From an uncultured Eubacteriales bacterium (GTDB lineage Bacteria; Bacillota; Clostridia; Oscillospirales; Acutalibacteraceae), in assembly GCA_905198155.1 (NCBI GenBank), contig CAJKBQ010000012.1, forward strand, positions 1 through 64,000: a DNA stretch of 64,000 nt, read 5' to 3'. Below the pieces are notes generated by a model. It did no database searches. It was not told the origin of the DNA and saw nothing but the letters and a program-made list of their open reading frames with translations. The first letter of the stretch is position 1. Each line of letters opens with the position of its first letter. Made by a program: the position numbers and the translations under genes. Positions 41,795 to 49,700 of this stretch are shown here, in pieces.

Positions 41795-41837
41795 AGCCGC
41801 AAACCCGGACGAATCCGGCTCGGTTTGCGGCTTTTTT
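41795..41837 (+). terminator. Terminator after the CNNM gene
   Basis: Arms AGCCGCAAACC (41795-41805) and GGTTTGCGGCT (41822-41832), then a T-run to about 41837. Confidence 0.9.
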
Positions 41838-41916
41838 GTGCATTTGCCCGCACGCGCAGCCGCCGCGCCGCATACATTGGATTGTACGCAATTTTGTACC
41901 CGAAAGGAGTGATCCG

Positions 41917-42282
41917 ATGCAATTCGGCGAGATTTTGGGCAGTGCGCTGCTGGTGCTGCTCTGCCTGACCGGACTCACGGCGCTGCTGCAAGCGCTCAAC
42001 CGCTGGCTGCTGTCGCCGGGAAAGGAGCACGAGATGGTGATGCTGGTGCCGGTGCGCGGTGCGCAGCCCGATGCGGAACAGCTGCTGCGCGGCGCGATCC
42101 AGCGGCTGCGCGCGATGGGCGGCGCCGACCGCAAAACGCTGCTGTGCGTGGACTGCGGGATGGATCCCGCCACGCGCGACGTGTGCGCCCGGATGTGCGC
42201 CGCGCACGACGGATTGTTTTTGGTGAAAATCGAAGAAATTTCTGCGCACATTCATTGCAATCCCGAAGAAAATCAGGTATAA
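41917..42282 (+). CDS. Small membrane-anchored protein of unknown function
   Basis: A 121-residue protein. Residues 6-29 form one membrane segment, and the rest is a soluble domain rich in Cys and Met (LLCVDCGMDPATRDVCARMC near residues 80-99), ending in an acidic tail. Five cysteines cluster near the C-terminus, possibly a metal site. CGAAAGGAGTGATC lies ahead of the ATG. It is 40 bp before recD2 and may be co-transcribed. I do not recognise the family. Confidence 0.65.
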   Translation: MQFGEILGSALLVLLCLTGLTALLQALNRWLLSPGKEHEMVMLVPVRGAQPDAEQLLRGAIQRLRAMGGADRKTLLCVDCGMDPATRDVCARMCAAHDGLFLVKIEEISAHIHCNPEENQV

Positions 42283-42322
42283 TAGAAGTATTGTAACCCC
42301 CCCCCGGAAGGAAGACCCAACC

Positions 42323-44557
42323 ATGCAGGACGATCAGCAGATACAATTGAACGGCACCGTCGAGTCGGTGACGTATCACAACGAAAACAGCGGGTTTACC
42401 GTGCTGGAACTGAGCACCGACACCGAGCTGGTGACGGTGGTCGGCGCGATGGCGGACGTTGCGCCCGGCGAGCAGCTGCGCGTGACCGGCAGCTGGACGG
42501 TGCACGCCAGCTACGGCCAGCAGTTTCACGCCGACGCGTGCGAGCGGGTGCTGCCGACGTCGGCCGCCGCGATTTACCGGTACCTGTCGTCCGGTGCGGT
42601 CAAAGGCATCGGCGCGGCGACGGCACGGCGGATGGTGGATGCGTTCGGCGAAAAAACGCTGGAAGTGATCGAGCACGAGCCGCAGCGGCTGGCCACGCTG
42701 CGCGGCATCAGCGAAGCCAAGGCGCTGAAAATCAGTGAAGAATTCAAGCAGATGTTCGGCGTACGCGAAGTGATGCTGTTTTTGGGCGAATATGGGATTA
42801 CGCCGGCGGAAGCGATGCGCGTTTGGAAGCAATGGGGGACGGCGTCTGTGGATCGCATCCGCCAGAACCCGTACCTGCTGTGCACCGAAGGCGTCTCGAT
42901 CGGGTTCGAGCGCGCCGACGCCATCGCCGTGCAGCTGGGCGTCCCGCAGGACGACGTGCTGCGGATTCGCGCCGGTGCGGTGCATATCCTGCGGCACAAC
43001 GCCGCGCAGGGACACACATGCGTCCCGGAGGATCGGCTGATTGCGACCACCGCGCAGATGCTCGGCGTGCCGCAGGACGAAGCGGCGTCCGGAGTGGCGG
43101 CGCTGGCTGCGGATCACACCGTTGCGCGCGAGGAATTGACGCGTCCCGGCGGGGTGCGGCCGTTCCTGTTCATCCCGGCGCTGCACCGCGCGGAGCATTA
43201 CGCCGCCGGGCGGCTGCGGATGATGCTGATGTACCCGCCGCAGCGTTTTTTGAACATTGAGGACGACATTGCCGAGGTGGAGCAGGAAGCCGGGATTCGG
43301 TACGAGCAATTGCAGCGCGAGGCCATCCGCAAAGCGCTGGCGCAGGGCGTGCTGATCCTGACCGGCGGCCCCGGCACCGGCAAAACGACGACGCTCAACG
43401 CGATCATCCGGCTGCTGGAACGCAAAGGCCAGCGCGTGCTGCTGGCCGCGCCGACCGGCCGCGCCGCCAAGCGCATGAGCGAAGTGACCGGCCGCGAAGC
43501 CAAAACGATCCACCGCCTGCTGGAAGTGGCGTGGGACGCTGACAACCGCCAGACTTTCGCGCGCAACGAGCAGAATATGCTGGAATGCGACGCGCTGATC
43601 GTGGACGAGCTGTCGATGGTGGATTCGCTGCTGTTTTCCAGCCTGCTGCGCGCGCTGCCGCTGGGGTGCCGGTTGGTGATGGTCGGCGACAGCGACCAGC
43701 TGCCGTCGGTGGGGCCGGGCGACGTGCTGCACGAACTGATCGCGTCCGGCGTGGTGCCGACGGTGCAGCTGCAAGAGGTGTTCCGCCAGTCGCTGAAAAG
43801 CCTGATCGTGTCCAACGCGCACCGAATCGTCCGCGGCGAAATGCCGGAATTGGCAGTGCGTACCGGCGACTTTTTCTTCATGGAAGATCACCAGCGGGCG
43901 CACATCCGCGACACGGTGGTGCAGCTGTATACCACGCGCCTGCCGCGCACATACCAGTATTCGCCGCTGACCGATATTCAGGTGCTGTGCCCCAGCCGCA
44001 AGGGCGAGTTGGGCGTCAACGAGCTGAACCGGCGGCTCCAGGAGGCCGTCAACCCGCCGGCTCCGGAGAAACCGGAAATCACCATCAATGGGATGCAGTT
44101 CCGCGTGGGCGACAAGGTGATGCAGATCAAAAACGATTACGACATCGGGTGGACGCGGCCGGACGGCAGCAGCGGCACCGGCGTGTTCAACGGCGACGTT
44201 GGGATCCTGACGTCGATCGACCGGCCGTCGGAGTCCATCGCCATCCGGTTCGACGACCGCGTGGCCGTTTATTCGTTCGATACCGCCGGGAATCTGGATT
44301 TGGCGTACGCGACCACCGTTCACAAAAGCCAGGGCAGCGAGTTTGAAGCCGTCATCATGCCGATGTTCCCCGGCCCGCCGCAGCTGTATTACCGCAACCT
44401 GCTGTACACCGCCGTCACGCGCGCCAAATCGCTGCTGGTGATGGTCGGCGTGCCGTCGGTGGTGCGGGAGATGGTCGCGAACGACCGGCGCACCAAGCGG
44501 TATTCCGGGCTGAGCTGCTTCCTGACCGGCTCGGCGCAGGGAGGAGATGCGGAATGA
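42323..44557 (+). CDS. recD2: RecD2-type ATP-dependent DNA helicase
   Basis: A 744-residue SF1B helicase that moves 5'-3'. The N-terminal part (1-310) has the RecD2-specific OB-like and HhH-type segments (YRYLSSGAVKGIGAATARRM near 90-110). Walker A is GGPGTGKTTT (about 350-359); LIVDELSMVD is the DEXX motif, and TVHKSQGSEF is motif V/VI-type near the C-terminus. RecD2 acts in replication and repair without RecBC. GGAAGGAAGACC precedes the ATG. Its stop overlaps the start of comFC (ATGA, 44554-44557). Confidence 0.92.
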   Translation: MQDDQQIQLNGTVESVTYHNENSGFTVLELSTDTELVTVVGAMADVAPGEQLRVTGSWTVHASYGQQFHADACERVLPTSAAAIYRYLSSGAVKGIGAATARRMVDAFGEKTLEVIEHEPQRLATLRGISEAKALKISEEFKQMFGVREVMLFLGEYGITPAEAMRVWKQWGTASVDRIRQNPYLLCTEGVSIGFERADAIAVQLGVPQDDVLRIRAGAVHILRHNAAQGHTCVPEDRLIATTAQMLGVPQDEAASGVAALAADHTVAREELTRPGGVRPFLFIPALHRAEHYAAGRLRMMLMYPPQRFLNIEDDIAEVEQEAGIRYEQLQREAIRKALAQGVLILTGGPGTGKTTTLNAIIRLLERKGQRVLLAAPTGRAAKRMSEVTGREAKTIHRLLEVAWDADNRQTFARNEQNMLECDALIVDELSMVDSLLFSSLLRALPLGCRLVMVGDSDQLPSVGPGDVLHELIASGVVPTVQLQEVFRQSLKSLIVSNAHRIVRGEMPELAVRTGDFFFMEDHQRAHIRDTVVQLYTTRLPRTYQYSPLTDIQVLCPSRKGELGVNELNRRLQEAVNPPAPEKPEITINGMQFRVGDKVMQIKNDYDIGWTRPDGSSGTGVFNGDVGILTSIDRPSESIAIRFDDRVAVYSFDTAGNLDLAYATTVHKSQGSEFEAVIMPMFPGPPQLYYRNLLYTAVTRAKSLLVMVGVPSVVREMVANDRRTKRYSGLSCFLTGSAQGGDAE

Positions 44558-45156
44558 GCTGGCTGTTCCCGTACACCTGCCCACTATGCGGGCAGATTTC
44601 GGCCCCGGTGCTTTGCCCGAAGTGCGCGGCGGAGCATCCGCCGGAGCTGCTGGTGCCGCCGATGCTGTTGGACGTCAACGGCCGCGTGCTGTACCGCTAT
44701 GCCGGTGCGGCGCGGGATGCGCTGGATCGGTTCAAGTTCCGCGGCAAAAGCAGCTGCGCCGACGGGTTTGGCCGGTTGATTGCGCAATATGTCGATGCGC
44801 GCATGGTGGACGTTGTGACGTATGTGCCGATGGATTTTGCCAAGCAGGCGCGCCGCGGATACAATCAGGCCGAGCTGCTGGCGCGGTATTGTGCCCGCGC
44901 GCTGAATCGGCCGTGCCGCCGGCTGCTGACCAAAACGCGCCGGACACAGACGCAGCATCTGCTGTCTGCCGCGAAACGCCGGGAGAATGTGGAAGGCGCA
45001 TACCGCTCCGCCCCGCTGAACGGCGCACGGATTCTGCTGTGCGACGACATTGTGACCACCGGCGCGACGCTGCGCAGCTGCGCGGGTGAACTGCGGCGGG
45101 CTGGCGCCGGTTCCGTGCAAACTTTTTGCATCGCATGGAGCAGCGGGACGTTGTAA
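44554..45156 (+). CDS. comFC: ComFC-type phosphoribosyltransferase-like protein
   Basis: A 200-residue protein: N-terminal zinc finger with CPLCG (about 9-13) and CPKC (about 23-26), then a PRTase-like domain with ILLCDDIVTTGATL (about 163-176), the PRPP-binding motif. In Firmicutes ComFC takes part in DNA uptake and ssDNA handling, and is also found in non-competent species. It overlaps recD2 by four bases, which fits a DNA processing role. The mreB-like gene's promoter lies at its stop codon. Confidence 0.88.
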   Translation: MSWLFPYTCPLCGQISAPVLCPKCAAEHPPELLVPPMLLDVNGRVLYRYAGAARDALDRFKFRGKSSCADGFGRLIAQYVDARMVDVVTYVPMDFAKQARRGYNQAELLARYCARALNRPCRRLLTKTRRTQTQHLLSAAKRRENVEGAYRSAPLNGARILLCDDIVTTGATLRSCAGELRRAGAGSVQTFCIAWSSGTL

Positions 45157-45179
45157 TCCGGCGCGGTTTGTGGTATACT
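45151..45179 (+). promoter_or_regulatory. Promoter of the mreB-like operon
   Basis: TTGTAA (45151-45156), 17-bp spacer, TATACT (45174-45179). The -35 box overlaps the comFC stop codon. Confidence 0.72.
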
Positions 45180-45224
45180 ATAAGAAAACAGATCGGATCA
45201 TGATACATAAAAGGAGTAACGCTT

Positions 45225-46247
45225 ATGCCAGGCGCGGATATGGGAATTGATTTGGGAACCAGCAATACGCTGATTTACCTTTCCGGAAAAGGAATTATGC
45301 TCAACGAGCCGTCGATCGTCGCGATCGACCGCGAGACGGGCGACGTGGTTGCGATGGGAAAACCGGCGCAGCAGATGATGGGCCGGACGTCGGACCGGCT
45401 GGACGTGATTGCGCCGCTGTGCAACGGCGTGGTGTCGGACTACACTTACACGCAGAAAATGCTGGAAGACTACGTTCACCGCGTGTCGAACAATGCGGTT
45501 TTCAACCCGCGCGTCGTGATCTGCGTACCGAGCGAGCTGACGGAGGTCGAGCGCCGCGCGGCGGTCGATGCGGTGCGGCAGGCGGGGGCGCGCAAAATCT
45601 GCCTGCTGGAAGAACCGATGGCTGCGGCCATCGGTGCCGGGCTGGACGTGACCGCGTCCACCGGCTGCGGCGTGGTGGACATCGGCGGCGGCACAACCGA
45701 TATGGCGGTGATTTCGCTGGGCGGTGTGGCGGTGTCCGCGTCGTGCAAAGCCGCCGGGAACGCGTTTGACCGTGCGCTGATCGCATATATGCGCGACAAA
45801 TATTTCCTGCTGATCGGCGAACGGATGGCCGAGCAGGCCAAATGCGCGATCGGCTGTGCGCGCGTCCCGGCGGAAGATCGCACTTTCGCCATCCGCGGCC
45901 GCCACGCCGTAACGGGACTGCCCGCATCGGTCACGCTGCATTCGGCGGATATGGCCGAAGCGTATGCGCCGGTGCTGGAATCGCTGACAGCGCACGTGAC
46001 GACGATGCTGGAACAGACGCCGCCGGAGCTGCTGAGCGATTTGTATGACCACGGGATGATGCTGACCGGCGGCGGCGCGCTGCTGGACGGGCTGGACACG
46101 CACCTCACCGACGCGACGCACGTCCGGTTCACCCGCGCGGAACGGCCGCTCGAATGCGTTGCGCTGGGTGCGGGGCAGGCGCTTGCGTACCTCGACCGCC
46201 TGGAAGCCACAGACCTCGCATATGTCAACCCGCTGACGGAAGCCTGA
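45225..46247 (+). CDS. MreB/Mbl-like actin-family cell shape protein
   Basis: A 340-residue bacterial actin. GIDLGTSNTLIYLSGKGI (phosphate 1), DIGGGTTDMAVISLGG (phosphate 2, about 148-163), and GMMLTGGGALLDGLD (adenosine site, about 280) are clear. MreB filaments direct cell wall synthesis from under the membrane. This copy begins an operon with secreted LRR-dockerin and cohesin genes and lacks mreC/mreD neighbours, which suggests a paralogue (Mbl or MreBH-type) instead of the main shape gene. AAAGGAG precedes the ATG. Confidence 0.9.
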   Translation: MPGADMGIDLGTSNTLIYLSGKGIMLNEPSIVAIDRETGDVVAMGKPAQQMMGRTSDRLDVIAPLCNGVVSDYTYTQKMLEDYVHRVSNNAVFNPRVVICVPSELTEVERRAAVDAVRQAGARKICLLEEPMAAAIGAGLDVTASTGCGVVDIGGGTTDMAVISLGGVAVSASCKAAGNAFDRALIAYMRDKYFLLIGERMAEQAKCAIGCARVPAEDRTFAIRGRHAVTGLPASVTLHSADMAEAYAPVLESLTAHVTTMLEQTPPELLSDLYDHGMMLTGGGALLDGLDTHLTDATHVRFTRAERPLECVALGAGQALAYLDRLEATDLAYVNPLTEA

Positions 46248-46269
46248 AACCGAAAGAGAGGAGATTGCG

Positions 46270-47346
46270 ATGAAAAAGCGAATCGTCCGAATCTGCTGCT
46301 GCGTGGCGGCGGCCGTGCTGATCGTATGCGGCGTGCTGTACGGCGCGTCGGCTGCGTCGGTCACGGTGACGGATCCGCAGCTGCGCGCCGCGCTGGAAGC
46401 CCGGCTGAACACCACGGAGCTGACCGCCGCGCAGATGGAAAAGCTGACGGATCTGGACCTGTCCGGCAAAGGCATTGCCGATCTGACGGGGCTGGAAGCC
46501 GCCAAAAACCTGAAAACCCTGTCGCTGCGCGGCAACCGCGTGACCGATTTGTCGCCGCTGGCGGGGCTGACATCGCTGGAGACGCTCGATCTGGACGAAA
46601 ACCAGGTGACGTCGCTTGCGCCGCTGAGCGGGCTGGACAGCCTGCGCGTGCTGCATTTGGCGGACAACGAAGTGTCCGACCTGACCCCGGTGGCGAAGCT
46701 GCGGATGCTGCAATTCGTGTTTTGCGCGCAGAACCGGCTGAACGGCACGGTCGCCGCGCAAACGGTCGAAGCGATGCGGTTCCGCGGCGTGTATCTGGAA
46801 CTGGGGACGCAAAAAGACCCGGAGCCGACGGAATCGCAGCCGGAATCCAAACCCGAATCGCAGCCGGAGTCGCAGCCCGAAGCGCCCGCCGCGCTGACGC
46901 TCAAATCCGGCAGCACCATGAAGCTGGACGCGTCCACCCGCATCCTCACCGGCATCGCGCCGGGGACGGCAATTTCCGCGCTGTATGACCAGTTGGACTA
47001 CGGCGGCTACACGCTCCGTCTGCGGAACAGCGCGGGCGAATCCGTCAGTCAGTCGGAAATCGGCACCGGGATGGTGATCCAGATGGTGCGCGACGACGAC
47101 ACGGTGGTCGATCAGGTGACGGCGCTGGTGTATGGGGACGTGACGGGCGACGGGCGCGTCAATATCGCCGATCTGGCGCTGATGCGGCGCGACATCGTCG
47201 AAAACGGCAGCCTGCTTACCGGGCTGCGGTTCCAGGCCGGCAACGTCAGCGCCCGCACCCGAACGGACGATGACGGCAAGATCAACATCGTGGACGTGGC
47301 GGTCATGCGCCGCTACATCGTCGGCGAGCAGGACATTCCGCAGTAG
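46270..47346 (+). CDS. Secreted leucine-rich repeat protein with C-terminal type I-like dockerin
   Basis: A 358-residue protein. A signal peptide or anchor (about 1-29) is followed by four or more 22-residue LRRs of the internalin type (about 60-145; LKTLSLRGNRVTDLSPLAGL is a full repeat), a Pro/Glu/Ser/Gln linker (about 180-205), a beta-rich segment, and a dockerin (about 287-350) with two EF-hand-like Ca sites (GDVTGDGRVNIADLALMRR and TDDDGKINIVDVAVMRRY). It has no enzyme domain. Just downstream, 18 bp away, is a cohesin protein, the natural partner. It follows the mreB-like gene by 22 bp with GAGAGGAG as ribosome binding site. Confidence 0.88.
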   Translation: MKKRIVRICCCVAAAVLIVCGVLYGASAASVTVTDPQLRAALEARLNTTELTAAQMEKLTDLDLSGKGIADLTGLEAAKNLKTLSLRGNRVTDLSPLAGLTSLETLDLDENQVTSLAPLSGLDSLRVLHLADNEVSDLTPVAKLRMLQFVFCAQNRLNGTVAAQTVEAMRFRGVYLELGTQKDPEPTESQPESKPESQPESQPEAPAALTLKSGSTMKLDASTRILTGIAPGTAISALYDQLDYGGYTLRLRNSAGESVSQSEIGTGMVIQMVRDDDTVVDQVTALVYGDVTGDGRVNIADLALMRRDIVENGSLLTGLRFQAGNVSARTRTDDDGKINIVDVAVMRRYIVGEQDIPQ

Positions 47347-47364
47347 CATATGAGGAGGAGCAAA

Positions 47365-48516
47365 ATGAAATTGATGAAAAAATGGTACGCCGTGCTGCTG
47401 GCGCTGATTGTGATTGCGGCAGCGTGCCCGCGCGCCGCATATGCCGACGGCACCAGCGTGGTGATCGCGGCCAGCAAAACGTCCGTCGCACCGGGCGGGA
47501 CATTCACCGTGTCGGTCGGGTTCCAAAGCAGCCGGATGGCGATGGTGCAGATGGACATCGGCTACGACAGCGGCGTGCTGACGCTGTCCAAAACGGAATC
47601 GGTCGCGGCCACCAAAGTCGGCAGCGGCAACCCGTTCACCGTGCTGTACGACAGTTCCACCGGCAGCAAAGCGGAAACACTGGTGAAGCTGACCTTCACC
47701 GTGAATGCCGGTGCGGCTGCCGGGACGAAAGCCTCGGTGCGCGTGACCAACGGCATCGACGACGAAGGCACGCCGATGAATAACGCCTCCGTCTCCATCA
47801 CCGTCGCGGCGCCCGCGCCGCCCCCGGCTTCGTCCAAAACGCCGACCGTTCCGCCCAAGCCGTCCACGCCGACGTTGTCCAATAATGCGAAGCTGAAATC
47901 GCTGTCGATTGACGGCGTGACCATGAGCTTTTCACCGACGACGCACGAATACGGCAATTTCACCGTGCCGGCGGACACGGAGTCGCTGACCGTCCACGCG
48001 GAAGCAGCCGAAAAAGACGCCAAAGTCGCCATCACCGGGCACACCAGTCTGAGAACCGGTCAGAACTGGATCGTGGTCAAAGTCACCGCTCCGGACGGCA
48101 AATCCATCAAGAAGTACAACATCGGCATCGTCCGTGCGGCCGCTGCGGCCAGCACCGCACCGTCCAAAGCGCCGGTCTCGCAGGCTCCGGCACCGTCTCA
48201 GGCTCCAACACCATCGGCCCCGGAATCGGACACAGTCGCATCGGTTCCGTCATCGTCGGCTGAATCCGACCTGTCATCGACTGCCCCGGATGTTTCTTCC
48301 AAGCCGGATTCGTCCGCCCCGGATTCGTCCGACGACCCGTCCAGCGAAGCGACGTCCTCCGCCGAGCCGGAGCGCCCGAACGCGTTCTTGGCGTGGCTGC
48401 GCGCCGATCATTCGCGCTGGGCGATTCACGCCGCATACATCGGCGGCATGATCGTCTGCCTGTTGGCGGGCTGCGCGCTGGGCTACTTCATCCGCGGCCG
48501 CCGCGATTCAAAATAA
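47365..48516 (+). CDS. Membrane-anchored cohesin protein with cadherin-like beta-sandwich
   Basis: A 383-residue surface protein: signal peptide (1-27), a cohesin-like domain (about 28-150; SVVIAASKTSVAPGGTFTVS then LTFTVNAGAAAGTKASVRVT), a Pro-rich spacer, a cadherin-like beta-sandwich (about 168-255; LKSLSIDGVTMSFSPTTHEY), a long Ser/Pro/Asp-rich linker (about 260-335), and a C-terminal membrane helix (about 350-372) with a basic RGRRDSK tail. It thus presents one cohesin outside the cell. GAGGAGGAG precedes the ATG. The LRR-dockerin gene directly upstream supplies the likely ligand. Confidence 0.87.
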   Translation: MKLMKKWYAVLLALIVIAAACPRAAYADGTSVVIAASKTSVAPGGTFTVSVGFQSSRMAMVQMDIGYDSGVLTLSKTESVAATKVGSGNPFTVLYDSSTGSKAETLVKLTFTVNAGAAAGTKASVRVTNGIDDEGTPMNNASVSITVAAPAPPPASSKTPTVPPKPSTPTLSNNAKLKSLSIDGVTMSFSPTTHEYGNFTVPADTESLTVHAEAAEKDAKVAITGHTSLRTGQNWIVVKVTAPDGKSIKKYNIGIVRAAAAASTAPSKAPVSQAPAPSQAPTPSAPESDTVASVPSSSAESDLSSTAPDVSSKPDSSAPDSSDDPSSEATSSAEPERPNAFLAWLRADHSRWAIHAAYIGGMIVCLLAGCALGYFIRGRRDSK

Positions 48517-48536
48517 TCATCGAAAGGAAAAATCCC

Positions 48537-49460
48537 ATGGAATGGACCGAAATCACCCTCACCGTCCCGCGCGCCGAGCTGGAAACCGCCGAGGCCATCG
48601 CCCAAATGGCGGTACCGTACGGCATCTACATCGAAGATTACGCCGACCTGGAACGGGAAGCAATGGAAATTGCACACATCGACCTGATCGACGAGGATCT
48701 GCTGAAAAAAGACCGGACGCACGCGGTGATTCATGTGTATATCAGCCCCGAATCGTCCCCGGCGGAGGCGCTGGCGTTTTTGCAGGAGCGCTGCACCGCC
48801 GCAAAGCTGCACGCGGAACTGCACCGCGCGCCGATTTTTGAGGAAGATTGGGCGAATGAGTGGAAAAAATACTTCAATCCGATCGAAATTGGCAAAAAAC
48901 TCGCCATTTGCCCCACTTGGGAGACGTACGACAATCCCGACGGCCGCACCGTGATGAAAATTGACCCCGGCATGGCGTTCGGCACCGGCGGTCACGCGAC
49001 CACGCGTCTCTGCCTGGAAACGCTGGAACAGTACATCACCCCTCAAACCGAGCTGCTGGATCTCGGCTGCGGCAGCGGGATTCTGTCGATTGCCGCGCTG
49101 CTGCTGGGCGCGTCGCGCACCGTCGGGATCGATATCGACCCGCTGGCCGTGAAAACCGCCCGCGAAAACGGCGAACTCAACGGCTTCGCGCCGCCGCGCT
49201 ATGTGATCGAGCAGGGCAACCTGGCCGACCGCGTCGCCGGGCAGTTTGATGTGGTGGTGGCGAACATCGTCGCCGATGTAATCGCTTTTTTCTGCCCGCA
49301 GGTGCGCGCGTTCATGAAGCCCGGCGCGGTGTTCGTCACCTCCGGCATCATCGACACGCGCGAGCCGGACGTCCGTGCGGCGTTCGCCGCCAACGGCCTG
49401 CAAATTCAGGCGCGGCACGAAAGCGGCGGCTGGCTGAGCTTCGTTTGCACGGCAATTTGA
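48537..49460 (+). CDS. prmA: Ribosomal protein L11 methyltransferase
   Basis: A 307-residue enzyme that trimethylates Lys and N-terminal residues of L11. The N-terminal L11-binding domain (1-90) and the Rossmann methyltransferase domain with GTGGHATTRLCLETLE (about 148-163) and LLDLGCGSGILSIAALLLGA (about 172-191) are present, and VVANIVADVI is the NxxA/L motif. GAAAGGAA precedes the ATG. It ends the operon that begins with the mreB-like gene (20 bp gap). Confidence 0.93.
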   Translation: MEWTEITLTVPRAELETAEAIAQMAVPYGIYIEDYADLEREAMEIAHIDLIDEDLLKKDRTHAVIHVYISPESSPAEALAFLQERCTAAKLHAELHRAPIFEEDWANEWKKYFNPIEIGKKLAICPTWETYDNPDGRTVMKIDPGMAFGTGGHATTRLCLETLEQYITPQTELLDLGCGSGILSIAALLLGASRTVGIDIDPLAVKTARENGELNGFAPPRYVIEQGNLADRVAGQFDVVVANIVADVIAFFCPQVRAFMKPGAVFVTSGIIDTREPDVRAAFAANGLQIQARHESGGWLSFVCTAI

Positions 49461-49534
49461 GTTATTCATATAAAGTTACCCCGAAGTTAAAAGATTCTTT
49501 ACAGCAATTTCACAACTAATCGTTGGGAATGGGG

Positions 49535-49617
49535 TATAATAAAGTCGTACCAAACGGTTGGACCGCAACAACCCATGGTACAATAACCCCTCCTCAATAT
49601 TATACCCCTCAAACAAT
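49535..49617 (+). ncRNA. Possible short transcript from a TATAAT box to the terminator
   Basis: A TATAAT at 49535-49540 lies 78 bases ahead of the strong terminator at 49618. The -35 match is poor (ACAACT at 49512-49517, 17 bp). No reading frame of note lies between. It may be a small RNA gene or just the tail of the prmA transcript. Confidence 0.3.
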
Positions 49618-49664
49618 GAAACGCACCGGAGCAGCCGCAATGCCCGGTGCGTTTCTCTTTTTTT
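49618..49664 (+). terminator. Terminator after prmA
   Basis: Arms GAAACGCACCGG (49618-49629) and CCGGTGCGTTTC (49644-49655) form a 12-bp perfect stem, followed by TCTTTTTTT. It separates convergent prmA and lacI-type genes. Confidence 0.9.
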
Positions 49665-49700
49665 GATTTTTGCGGGTGAAATTCGTCCGCCCAGCAGGCG

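Noticed and set aside
41996..44584. Minus-strand frame of about 860 codons opposite recD2
   Set aside because: The plus-strand helicase motifs are unmistakable; the antisense product has no domain.
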